DNA of 64,000 bases from Trypanosoma brucei gambiense DAL972 (taxonomy: Eukaryota > Euglenozoa > Kinetoplastea > Trypanosomatida > Trypanosomatidae), in NCBI RefSeq assembly GCF_000210295.1, contig NC_026741.1, positions 1,178,001 to 1,242,000 of the forward strand, given 5' to 3'. Positions 1 through 9,569 of the stretch are shown here, in pieces. The position numbers and the translations under genes were made by a program. The stretch's first letter is position 1. Every line of letters starts with the position of its first letter. The notes beneath the pieces are model-generated. The model did no database searches. It was given only the letters and a program-made list of their open reading frames with translations, and had not been told where the DNA came from.

Positions 1-1429
1 GAATCCACTAAACTCACGGGCATAGCTACTTGCATATCGAAAAAAGCACCACGTTATTTGAAGGGGCATTCAACTCATGGCGACAAAGGAAGACACAAGA
101 AGGTGGTTTCTACGTGCACCAGACAAGTGTCAAACATGACGCACAAATCGCAGCATCATCAGAGAATGAAACACAACGTGTGTCACACACTGCTTCTGCT
201 TACCCCGACAGAAAACAAAAGCGGATAACAAATACAACAAAAAAGGAAGGGAACTAAACAAAAATAAAGGAGCACATTGGAGCGACACGAACGCTGGAGT
301 AACGTATTGTTGGCTTGGCGATTGATAAAACGCGTAACCAACCCTTCACTTAACCCTGTGGGAACATGTTGTACAAAGGTAGAACATCTTCCAGAGTACG
401 TGTTAGGTTACACGTGACACCAACTCCATCCAGCAATCAACATTCATTCGTGTGGCAGACAGAAGTTGATACACACATGTTTTCTGTGAAGAATAGAAAC
501 ATGAGTATATATAGATAATGCTTTACGCCACGGCTTCGCAATGGAAAACAAAATAACAAATGAGAAAGCATCCTTCCTTGGCCCTCCCCTCTACCTGCGA
601 ACCCAAAAACAGGGAACTGCCTGATGGAGACGTAGCGCAAAGTAAAAAATAAAAATCGTAACAAAAAGGGAGAAACACTCCAGTAGCGGCCCACGAAGAT
701 GTAGTGCAACACAAGGAAGCCACTTTGTGTCACACAATGCTGAGGAAAGAAATATACGCTAAAAGTTCTTTTTAAAAGTTCTAAAATATATATATATATA
801 TATATGCCTCCGCTAAACCAACAAAATAATAATAAAGAATATTTTCCCATTTCGTCTTATTTTTTTTTTTCTGTCTCATAGTTATGCATCACTCACAGCA
901 CCTGCCGCCACCATCCCCTACCGTAAATAAACACGAGGAATTAACCTCTCCGCCACAGGGATTTTGTTAAGAGGGAGGAGCCACTTTACGCAGGTCAGAG
1001 AAAACAAGGTATGAATCCATAAATACATAACTCTGTATGATAGAGGTGGGCACGCCGTTGCAAAGTGGGCATTAGCTCCTCGTTAATACGGAAACAAACT
1101 TATTAAAAAAGAAAACGTTAACGGTGTAAGCAAATTTTCCCCGCTTACACAAACATATTCACCCAACACTGAACACAGTAAAAAGAAGAAAAGAAGAGGC
1201 ACCTCAAATAAATATGCTTATATACCTATACGTAACACCTAACAGTTGCATTTTGTCTACTCTTACACCACACTAAAGGCCATGCAACTGCTTATCATGC
1301 ATGACACAAACACATGGAAAAAATAACACAGTAGAAAAAAATTAAAAAATTACCATCACACGACAGAGTTTGCCTGATTATTGCCGTCACTTGCTGCATG
1401 CTCCCACTCTAACAAAGGGCCAATGTTGA

Positions 1430-2806
1430 TTACACAGCCACATTGTAGATTGAGGCAGCCGTACCAAACACCACAGCGATCACTCCCGATATAAGGAGGA
1501 GGTACGTACACACGTAATTTACCACACCCACCTGAGAAATGCCCCAGTTACCACAGTACATCCGGTACAATGCGGGAATGCAGAAACCAAGGACACCACC
1601 GCAGAAACTTCCCAAAAGACCAAATACGGTATTCAGGTCGGGAATGAAGAGGCCAAGGAGCAGAGCGCATAGAGCCATGCAACCGCAAAACAGGCAGTTC
1701 TTCCATGTTTCAAGTGTGTTCAAATCCCACCCAATGATGTAATAGCAGCAATCACGGGCTGGTTGCATGCATAGTGAAAACCCAACACAGATCTTCAGCA
1801 ACATGCCCGCAAACGCAATTGCCATCATCACGTCACCCTTCACGTCATAAATCTCAAAGACAGTTTCTACAGATTTGTTCCCAACATCCGTATAACCGAA
1901 GAAACCCGCAATGATGTACACCACACAACACATACTCATGGAATACGTTGTGTGGAGTGTCATGCGCCTTGCGCTCGGTTTGCGCATCTCCGAGTAAATG
2001 GAAAAACAGTTCATATGGCACAGGTATGAAAACATGAAGATTGACAATCCCTCAATCGCCCTGTTCCCAGATTTAAACATCTCAACATCCTCGGGAAGTT
2101 TCCCATCCTTTAATCCATTTTTCGCGGAGTGCACAACAATGCAGATGACAAAATAAAAAACGAATAGCACAGCGATAGCGGAAGCGTAGCGTAGTGAGTT
2201 GATTTCCTTGGGTAACGAGAGTGAAAACATTCCAACAAACCATATGATAGACGTGATCACGCGATTGCCCGTCTTTCCCTGAAAGAACTCCAATGCAGAG
2301 GACCCAGATAGCACAGAGTCCACAAGGTAACCGGTAGCAATTACATAACTCACGCACGTCCCAAAGGTGAACAACCACGAGACCGATATAGTGAAGTAAT
2401 CCCACCCGGGTCCAAAAAGGTTCCTCGAGAGATCCGCATATGAGTTGTACCCTGTCATTTCTACTGCCTGCATCATCAGCCCAACGGAGTATATAGTCAA
2501 CACAGTTACAGTAATTAGAATGAGGATTGATGGGATCACACCACTCATCTGAAAAGCGATAGCGAGACTTATGACTCCAGCCCCCAATGTGGCACTCCCA
2601 AGGTTAAACGTTGTCGAAAGGGAGCCACCATGGGGAATGATTGCATTTATACATTGCATGAATTTGGAGTCTGTTGTCGGGGTGTCACCATTCTTGTGAT
2701 GACTTTTCTCCTCTGCCGCTGACATCGCGCCGTATCCCTCACCCTCATCGGTAACAACCTCCGTGTGGGCCTTTCCAGAGCCTAATGGTTCTGTAGGGCT
2801 GAGCAT
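1430..2806 (-). CDS. Amino acid transporter (AATP family), array copy 1
   Basis: Predicted polytopic membrane permease of the amino acid/auxin permease family (Aa_trans), 458 residues. It has a hydrophilic N-terminal tail of about 60 residues followed by about 10-11 hydrophobic segments, starting with the family-typical first helix (FNLGSATLGAGVISLAIAF). T. brucei has many tandem AATP genes that take up amino acids at the plasma membrane; the substrate cannot be read from this sequence. I chose the start at MLSPTEP. The frame is open further upstream, but that part runs through a CA dinucleotide tract whose length differs between copies by a number not divisible by three, and a good trans-splice acceptor lies between it and any upstream ATG. 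Residue 62 is Ser here and Ala in copy 2, the only amino acid difference I found. Confidence 0.93.
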   Translation of the reverse strand: MLSPTEPLGSGKAHTEVVTDEGEGYGAMSAAEEKSHHKNGDTPTTDSKFMQCINAIIPHGGSLSTTFNLGSATLGAGVISLAIAFQMSGVIPSILILITVTVLTIYSVGLMMQAVEMTGYNSYADLSRNLFGPGWDYFTISVSWLFTFGTCVSYVIATGYLVDSVLSGSSALEFFQGKTGNRVITSIIWFVGMFSLSLPKEINSLRYASAIAVLFVFYFVICIVVHSAKNGLKDGKLPEDVEMFKSGNRAIEGLSIFMFSYLCHMNCFSIYSEMRKPSARRMTLHTTYSMSMCCVVYIIAGFFGYTDVGNKSVETVFEIYDVKGDVMMAIAFAGMLLKICVGFSLCMQPARDCCYYIIGWDLNTLETWKNCLFCGCMALCALLLGLFIPDLNTVFGLLGSFCGGVLGFCIPALYRMYCGNWGISQVGVVNYVCTYLLLISGVIAVVFGTAASIYNVAV

Positions 2807-2836
2807 ATTTAAGAGGTGGGTTTGCTGCGTGTGTAC

Positions 2837-2855
2837 GTGTGTGTGTGTGTGTGTG
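2837..2855. repeat. CA/GT dinucleotide tract in transporter 5' UTR (copy 1)
   Basis: Nineteen bases of alternating GT on the plus strand, read as CA on the coding strand, between the proposed splice acceptor and the start codon. The same tract in copy 2 is 10 bases longer. Confidence 0.95.
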
Positions 2856-2874
2856 CTGCTTGATAGCTTGATGA

Positions 2875-2900
2875 CTGAAAAGGGAAAGAAAAGAAGCGAG
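2875..2900 (-). promoter_or_regulatory. Candidate spliced-leader trans-splice acceptor, transporter copy 1
   Basis: The plus strand is a purine block (aaaagggaaagaaaagaag), so the coding strand has a long pyrimidine tract followed directly by AG at 2876/2875. Splicing here gives a 5' UTR of about 68 bases containing the CA tract and excludes all upstream ATGs. This is inference from kinetoplastid splice-site rules. Confidence 0.6.
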
Positions 2901-3758
2901 CCAATTCGTACAACGGAAGTAAAGACTGCCAAACACATGAATACACAAGTACCAAGAGTTCTTGCATGCCCAGACAAGAATCCACTAAACTCACGGGCAT
3001 AGCTACTTGCATATCGAAAAAAGCACCACGTTATTTGAAGGGGCATTCAACTCATGGCGACAAAGGAAGACACAAGAAGGTGGTTTCTACGTGCACCAGA
3101 CAAGTGTCAAACATGACGCACAAATCGCAGCATCATCAGAGAATGAAACACAACGTGTGTCACACACTGCTTCTGCTTACCCCGACAGAAAACAAAAGCG
3201 GATAACAAATACAACAAAAAATGAAGGGAACTAAACAAAAATAAAGGAGCACATTGGAGCGACACGAACGCTGGAGTAACGTATTGTTGGCTTGGCGATT
3301 GATAAAACGCGTAACCAACCCTTCACTTAACCCTGTGGGAACATGCTGTACAAAGGTAGAACATCTTCCAGAGTACGTGTTAGGTTACACGTGACACCAA
3401 CTCCATCCAGCAATCAACATTCATTCGTGTGGCAGACAGAAGTTGATACACACATGTTTTCTGTGAAGAATAGAAACATGAGTATATATAGATAATGCTT
3501 TACGCCACGGCTTCGCAATGGAAAACAAAATAACAAATGAGAAAGCATCCTTCCTTGGCCCTCCCCTCTACCTGCGAACCCAAAAACAGGGAACTGCCTG
3601 ATGGAGACGTAGCGCAAAGTAAAAAATAAAAATCGTAACAAAAAGGGAGAAACACTCCAGTAGCGGCCCACGAAGATGTAGTGCAACACAAGGAAGCCAC
3701 TTTGTGTCACACAATGCTGAGGAAAGAAATATACGCTAAAAGTTCTTTTTAAAAGTTC

Positions 3759-3789
<31 letters not shown>

Positions 3790-4412
3790 GCCTCCGCTAA
3801 ACCAACAAAATAATAATAAAGAATATTTTCCCATTTCGTCTTATTTTTTTTTTCTGTCTCATAGTTATGCATCACTCACAGCACCTGCCGCCACCATCCC
3901 CTACCGTAAATAAACACGAGGAATTAACCTCTCCGCCACAGGGATTTTGTTAAGAGGGAGGAGCCACTTTACGCAGGTCAGAGAAAACAAGGTATGAATC
4001 CATAAATACATAACTCTGTATGATAGAGGTGGGCACGCCGTTGCAAAGTGGGCATTAGCTCCTCGTTAATACGGAAACAAACTTATTAAAAAAGAAAACG
4101 TTAACGGTGTAAGCAAATTTTCCCCGCTTACACAAACATATTCACCCAACACTGAACACAGTAAAAAGAAGAAAAGAAGAGGCACCTCAAATAAATATGC
4201 TTATATACCTATACGTAACACCTAACAGTTGCATTTTGTCTACTCTTACACCACACTAAAGGTCATGCAACTGCTTATCATGCATAACACAAACACATGG
4301 AAAAAATAACACAGTAGAAAAAAATTAAAAAATTACCATCACACGACAGAGTTTGCCTGATTATTGCCGTCACTTGCTGCATGCTCCCACTCTAACAAAG
4401 GGCCAATGTTGA

Positions 4413-5789
4413 TTACACAGCCACATTGTAGATTGAGGCAGCCGTACCAAACACCACAGCGATCACTCCCGATATAAGGAGGAGGTACGTACACACGTAA
4501 TTTACCACACCCACCTGAGAAATGCCCCAGTTACCACAGTACATCCGGTACAATGCGGGAATGCAGAAACCAAGGACACCACCGCAGAAACTTCCCAAAA
4601 GACCAAATACGGTATTCAGGTCGGGAATGAAGAGGCCAAGGAGCAGAGCGCATAGAGCCATGCAACCGCAAAACAGGCAGTTCTTCCATGTTTCAAGTGT
4701 GTTCAAATCCCACCCAATGATGTAATAGCAGCAATCACGGGCTGGTTGCATGCATAGTGAAAACCCAACACAGATCTTCAGCAACATGCCCGCAAACGCA
4801 ATTGCCATCATCACGTCACCCTTCACGTCATAAATCTCAAAGACAGTTTCTACAGATTTGTTCCCAACATCCGTATAACCGAAGAAACCCGCAATGATGT
4901 ACACCACACAACACATACTCATGGAATACGTTGTGTGGAGTGTCATGCGCCTTGCGCTCGGTTTGCGCATCTCCGAGTAAATGGAAAAACAGTTCATATG
5001 GCACAGGTATGAAAACATGAAGATTGACAATCCCTCAATCGCCCTGTTCCCAGATTTAAACATCTCAACATCCTCGGGAAGTTTCCCATCCTTTAATCCA
5101 TTTTTCGCGGAGTGCACAACAATGCAGATGACAAAATAAAAAACGAATAGCACAGCGATAGCGGAAGCGTAGCGTAGTGAGTTGATTTCCTTGGGTAACG
5201 AGAGTGAAAACATTCCAACAAACCATATGATAGACGTGATCACGCGATTGCCCGTCTTTCCCTGAAAGAACTCCAATGCAGAGGACCCAGATAGCACAGA
5301 GTCCACAAGGTAACCGGTAGCAATTACATAACTCACGCACGTCCCAAAGGTGAACAACCACGAGACCGATATAGTGAAGTAATCCCACCCGGGTCCAAAA
5401 AGGTTCCTCGAGAGATCCGCATATGAGTTGTACCCTGTCATTTCTACTGCCTGCATCATCAGCCCAACGGAGTATATAGTCAACACAGTTACAGTAATTA
5501 GAATGAGGATTGATGGGATCACACCACTCATCTGAAAAGCGATAGCGAGACTTATGACTCCAGCCCCCAATGTGGCACTCCCAAGGTTAAACGTTGTCGA
5601 AAGGGCGCCACCATGGGGAATGATTGCATTTATACATTGCATGAATTTGGAGTCTGTTGTCGGGGTGTCACCATTCTTGTGATGACTTTTCTCCTCTGCC
5701 GCTGACATCGCGCCGTATCCCTCACCCTCATCGGTAACAACCTCCGTGTGGGCCTTTCCAGAGCCTAATGGTTCTGTAGGGCTGAGCAT
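4413..5789 (-). CDS. Amino acid transporter (AATP family), array copy 2
   Basis: Second complete 458-residue transporter of the array, identical to copy 1 apart from Ala instead of Ser at residue 62. It has the same hydrophilic tail and the same multi-helix permease body. The start at MLSPTEP is supported as in copy 1: upstream of the CA tract the two copies fall into different reading frames, so the upstream extension cannot be conserved protein. Near-identity suggests shared substrate and dosage rather than divergent function; family knowledge does not fix which amino acid is carried. Confidence 0.93.
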   Translation of the reverse strand: MLSPTEPLGSGKAHTEVVTDEGEGYGAMSAAEEKSHHKNGDTPTTDSKFMQCINAIIPHGGALSTTFNLGSATLGAGVISLAIAFQMSGVIPSILILITVTVLTIYSVGLMMQAVEMTGYNSYADLSRNLFGPGWDYFTISVSWLFTFGTCVSYVIATGYLVDSVLSGSSALEFFQGKTGNRVITSIIWFVGMFSLSLPKEINSLRYASAIAVLFVFYFVICIVVHSAKNGLKDGKLPEDVEMFKSGNRAIEGLSIFMFSYLCHMNCFSIYSEMRKPSARRMTLHTTYSMSMCCVVYIIAGFFGYTDVGNKSVETVFEIYDVKGDVMMAIAFAGMLLKICVGFSLCMQPARDCCYYIIGWDLNTLETWKNCLFCGCMALCALLLGLFIPDLNTVFGLLGSFCGGVLGFCIPALYRMYCGNWGISQVGVVNYVCTYLLLISGVIAVVFGTAASIYNVAV

Positions 5790-5817
5790 ATTTAAGAGGT
5801 GGGTTTGCTGCGTGTGT

Positions 5818-5819
<2 letters not shown>

Positions 5820-5848
<29 letters not shown>
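5820..5848. repeat. CA/GT dinucleotide tract in transporter 5' UTR (copy 2)
   Basis: Twenty-nine bases of alternating GT on the plus strand, 10 longer than in copy 1. With the splice acceptor at 5868-5869 the 5' UTR is about 78 bases. Confidence 0.95.
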
Positions 5849-5851
<3 letters not shown>

Positions 5852-5867
5852 CTTGATAGCTTGATGA

Positions 5868-5893
5868 CTGAAAAGGGAAAGAAAAGAAGCGAG
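5868..5893 (-). promoter_or_regulatory. Candidate trans-splice acceptor, transporter copy 2
   Basis: Same pyrimidine tract plus AG as in copy 1, read on the minus strand. Confidence 0.6.
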
Positions 5894-5970
5894 CCAATTC
5901 GTACAACGGAAGTAAAGACTGCCAAACACATGAATACACAAGTACCAAGAGTTCTTGCATGCCCAGACAA

Positions 5971-7523
5971 GAATCCACTAAACTCACGGGCATAGCTACT
6001 TGCATATCGAAAAAAGCACCACGTTATTTGAAGGGGCATTCAACTCATGGCGACAAAGGAAGACACAAGAAGGTGGTTTCTACGTGCACCAGACAAGTGT
6101 CAAACATGACGCACAAATCGCAGCATCATCAGAGAATGAAACACAACGTGTGTCACACACTGCTTCTGCTTACCCCGACAGAAAACAAAAGCGGATAACA
6201 AATACAACAAAAAAGGAAGGGAACTAAACAAAAATAAAGGAGCACATTGGAGCGACACGAACGCTGGAGTAACGTATTGTTGGCTTGGCGATTGATAAAA
6301 CGCGTAACCAACCCTTCACTTAACCCTGTGGGAACATGTTGTACAAAGGTAGAACATCTTCCAGAGTACGTGTTAGGTTACACGTGACACCAACTCCATC
6401 CAGCAATCAACATTCATTCGTGTGGCAGACAGAAGTTGATACACACATGTTTTCTGTGAAGAATAGAAACATGAGTATATATAGATAATGCTTTACGCCA
6501 CGGCTTCGCAATGGAAAACAAAATAACAAATGAGAAAGCATCCTTCCTTGGCCCTCCCCTCTACCTGCGAACCCAAAAACAGGGAACTGCCTGATGGAGA
6601 CGTAGCGCAAAGTAAAAAATAAAAATCGTAACAAAAAGGGAGAAACACTCCAGTAGCGGCCCACGAAGATGTAGTGCAACACAAGGAAGCCACTTTGTGT
6701 CACACAATGCTGAGGAAAGAAATATACGCTAAAAGTTCTTTTTAAAAGTTCTAAAAAAAAAAATATATATATATATATATGCCTCCGCTAAACCAACAAA
6801 ATAATAATAAAGAATATTTTCCCATTTCGTCTTATTTTATTTTTTTTCTGTCTCATAGTTATGCATCACTCACAGCACCTGCCGCCACCATCCCCTACCG
6901 TAAATAAACACGAGGAATTAACCTCTCCGCCACAGGGATTTTGTTAAGAGGGAGGAGCCACTTTACGCAGGTCAGAGAAAACAAGGTATGAATCCATAAA
7001 TACATAACTCTGTATGATAGAGGTGGGCACGCCGTTGCAAAGTGGGCATTAGCTCCTCGTTAATACGGAAACAAACTTATTAAAAAAGAAAACGTTAACG
7101 GTGTAAGCAAATTTTCCCCGCTTACACAAACATATTCACCCAACACTGAACACAGTAAAAAGAAGAAAAGAAGAGGCACCTCAAATAAATATGCTTATAT
7201 ACCTATACGTAACACCTAACAGTTGCATTTTGTCTACTCTTACACCACACTAAAGGTCATGCAACTGCTTATCATGCATAACACAAACACATGGAAAAAA
7301 TAACACAGTAGAAAAAAATTTAAAAATTACCATCACACGACAGAGTTTACCTGATTATTGCCGTCACTTGCTGCATGCTCCCACTCTAACAAAGGGCCAA
7401 TGTTGATTACACAGCCACATTGTAGATTGAGGCAGCCGTACCAAACACCACAGCGATCACTCCCGATATAAGGAGGAGGTACGTACACACGTAATTTACC
7501 ACACCCACCTGAGAAATGCCCCA
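5971..7523 (-). repeat. Tandem unit 3, truncated
   Basis: Matches the units to the left from their 5'-flank end through the spacer (AT tract about 6763-6780) and into the last codons of the transporter, then stops abruptly at about 7523. This marks the right-hand edge of the array, which is the upstream end in transcription terms. Confidence 0.93.
7407..7523 (-). pseudogene. 3'-terminal fragment of a third amino acid transporter gene
   Basis: About 39 codons ending at the same stop codon as the two full copies. Homology ends within the codons for the tryptophan-glycine-isoleucine region near the last membrane segments, where the sequence changes to unrelated AT-rich DNA. It has no start and no transport core, so it is a remnant at the array boundary. 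It may still provide a 3' UTR or polyadenylation context for the gene upstream of it. Confidence 0.9.
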
Positions 7524-8774
7524 TTTTTATATATACGTTGTGGGGTCCAGATGAATTGCTTTTCCTTCGATATATTTGTTGTTAGTACATTTTTAAATAG
7601 CTGTATTGTCGTTTCTGGTTTATTCTTTTTCTTCATTTTACTTTTTTTCCTCTTCATTGTTTTTTTTGTTTGTCGTTACGTGGATGGTTAATAGTCGATA
7701 TGAGTTCGTATACGTTAAATATATTTTTAGTGTTTCACTGCTGATTATTTTTATCTTTTTGTGTGTTGTTTTGTTTTCTGTGTATGGGTTTTTTTTTACA
7801 CATGCTGTTCATAGTGTTTTTTCCCGGTCCTTCTACCTATTTTTGGGACGAACACGAATGTGTTAGGTGCTTTGAAGTGACGCCTCGGTTACTGTTTTGC
7901 TCGTACATGCGTTGTAGAAGGGGTGTTGCTCGTTTTTCGTTTCGCTGGTTGTGAAGAAGTTGAGTTGGTGCAGTGAGGCATCACCGCGCTCTTGTGGTAC
8001 GATCCTCAAATGAGAATACGTGCACACCGTTAATTCTGTTTAAAATTCTTCTGATCAAGTCTCATTGTTATTTGTCATACCGAACGCCGGGTCACGTATA
8101 ATTCTCGTGATTCATTACAAACAGTCTCGTCATATAACGAGGTCATAGTGGATTCTCAGCACGATTCTGTAAACAGATATGGCACCTATCATAAGGGAGA
8201 ATGTTACCGCCACAACTGAATTGTGTGGCGACATTTTCGATGGGAATCGGTAACGTCGTTCAGGCACCTTTCTGGGTGCGATACAGTAACGGTAGGAAGA
8301 ATCTAGACTACCGTCACGTCCTGTATAGTGTCACCCGAAGTGACAATAAAAAGAAAGACTACAGAGAATTTCGTCACCACCAAAATTTCCAGTGGAGCGA
8401 AAACGAAGCATACCACTCGTTAGCCGGAATAAAGAGACCCCGAAAGACAAGTCACTCTACTCTAATAGGTGCCGCAGTCCGCGAAGCAAGGCTTCCTTGC
8501 ATAGGCATTTTATGTATCCCTACCTTCATCATCACTTTTCATTTCCAAATAAATGCGATAATTTTTATTTTCTTGTTTCAAACAAGAGGAAGCATGTGTG
8601 GAAGTGGGAAAGTGCAGGTAGACTATTAGCGCTACACAATCGTGAGAGGAAGAGACGCAGGCAGTGTGTAAGAGCGGGACCACACAGTGTTATAGGTGTC
8701 ACAGCATTTAAGTATGGGCACGCATATGCCAGCGTGTGCCTGTATATAGTAGTGCATGTGAGGCACTGATTTTC
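7524..8774. other. Gene-free AT-rich spacer right of the transporter array
   Basis: Very T-rich on the plus strand between about 7600 and 7830, with no coding-quality frame on either strand. It lies downstream of the zinc-finger gene in the direction of transcription and probably includes its 3' UTR. Open frames on the plus strand here are low complexity (Phe/Ser/Leu from T runs). Confidence 0.6.
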
Positions 8775-9509
8775 CTACCTTTGTCCTCCTTTTAAATACC
8801 ATTCCAAGACTGAGCTAGCTGCTTTCGGAAGAGATCGACCCCACCGTACAGGCAACCCCATCAAGAAGCAAGAAAGGACTGCGGAATCTCTTATAGCAAC
8901 AATAGTTCCATTTTCACAATGTACCAACTCACAAAAACCATCGGAAAACCGGAATTCTATGAATGCTCCTTCTACGCGGAAGGAGGATAAAAAGCACAAA
9001 CGTGACTGATCATTACAAGCTGATGTCTCATGGAAACTAACAGCATTTACCCCCATCGCTTCCGCAACTTCCCCAGCCCATGGAAACCTACGCTCTATGT
9101 CAGACCTCGACAACACGATCGATTTTTCAATGCAACAATTCGAATCAATAAAGTAACTTGGAAGATCGTCACGAGTAGATATAAGAAGGTTGGCGCCATC
9201 GATGAAATGGCACCCAAGAATGTCTCGATGGATCTGGTAGCAAAGTGCAATTGCTCTAGAGCTCTCACTCTCACTCCAGTAGACAGTAGGCCTCATTACC
9301 TTGCTCACCAGTGCAGTGAAAGGAGTAAGCCCCATTTTACCGCCACAGCGCAGACACACATCTTTTCCGCTCTTTGAGCAATGGAAAAAGGGACCCTCGG
9401 AGTACTCCATAAAACAAATATCACAAACGTAGCCATTTTGGTATTCGGGCTCATGATCTATTGGAAGCACTTCAAAATACCTAAAAGTGCACTTATTTTT
9501 GTCCTTCAT
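8775..9509 (-). CDS. Hypothetical protein with ZZ-like zinc finger
   Basis: A 244-residue protein from the internal Met chosen here; an upstream Met at 9569 would add 20 hydrophobic residues. Near its N-terminus it has a cysteine pattern C-x2-C-x10-H-C-x7-C-x2-C (CDIC ... HC ... CLRC) that resembles a ZZ or related treble-clef zinc finger, usually a protein-interaction module. The rest has no domain I recognise: a mixed alpha/beta region followed by a short basic C-terminus. The start is uncertain because the pyrimidine tract and AG just upstream (about 9515-9535) would leave only a few bases of 5' UTR. It stands alone between the transporter array and a long gene-poor stretch. Function unknown. 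Confidence 0.6.
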   Translation of the reverse strand: MKDKNKCTFRYFEVLPIDHEPEYQNGYVCDICFMEYSEGPFFHCSKSGKDVCLRCGGKMGLTPFTALVSKVMRPTVYWSESESSRAIALCYQIHRDILGCHFIDGANLLISTRDDLPSYFIDSNCCIEKSIVLSRSDIERRFPWAGEVAEAMGVNAVSFHETSACNDQSRLCFLSSFRVEGAFIEFRFSDGFCELVHCENGTIVAIRDSAVLSCFLMGLPVRWGRSLPKAASSVLEWYLKGGQR

Positions 9510-9569
9510 CGTCCCTCCAATAGTCAAAAAAGAAGTAATGACATAAAGTGTAAATAATACGCACCTCAT

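Larger units (their letters stand above)
1..2977 (-). repeat. Tandem unit 1 of amino acid transporter array
   Basis: Position 1 corresponds to position 2978 of the next unit, so the window opens inside a head-to-tail array with a period of about 2.98 kb. The unit holds one transporter gene (1430-2806). Positions 1-1429 hold the 3' flank of that gene and the 5' flank of a copy lying to the left of the window. This spacer is AT-rich, has an AT dinucleotide stretch at about 786-805, and I see no other gene in it. Spacer and coding parts are both nearly identical to the next unit, which points to recent duplication or ongoing gene conversion. Confidence 0.95.
2978..5970 (-). repeat. Tandem unit 2 of amino acid transporter array
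   Basis: Near-identical to unit 1 across gene and spacer, 2993 bases against 2977. Most of the length difference comes from the CA tract, the AT tract (about 3769-3789) and poly-A/poly-T runs. The spacer from 2978 to 4412 holds no other gene that I can see. Confidence 0.95.

Noticed and set aside
437..850. Minus-strand frames in the transporter spacers (also at 3414-3875 and 6407-6703)
   Set aside because: Repeated only because the units are repeated. Their N-terminal ends differ between copies where the AT tract changes length, so they are not conserved coding sequence.
2807..3046. N-terminal extension of transporter copy 1 to an upstream Met
   Set aside because: The extension passes through the CA tract and falls in another frame in copy 2. 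The splice acceptor at 2875-2876 would remove it from the mRNA.
7606..7866. Phe/Ser-rich plus-strand frame
   Set aside because: Translation of T-rich DNA, on the wrong strand for the cluster.
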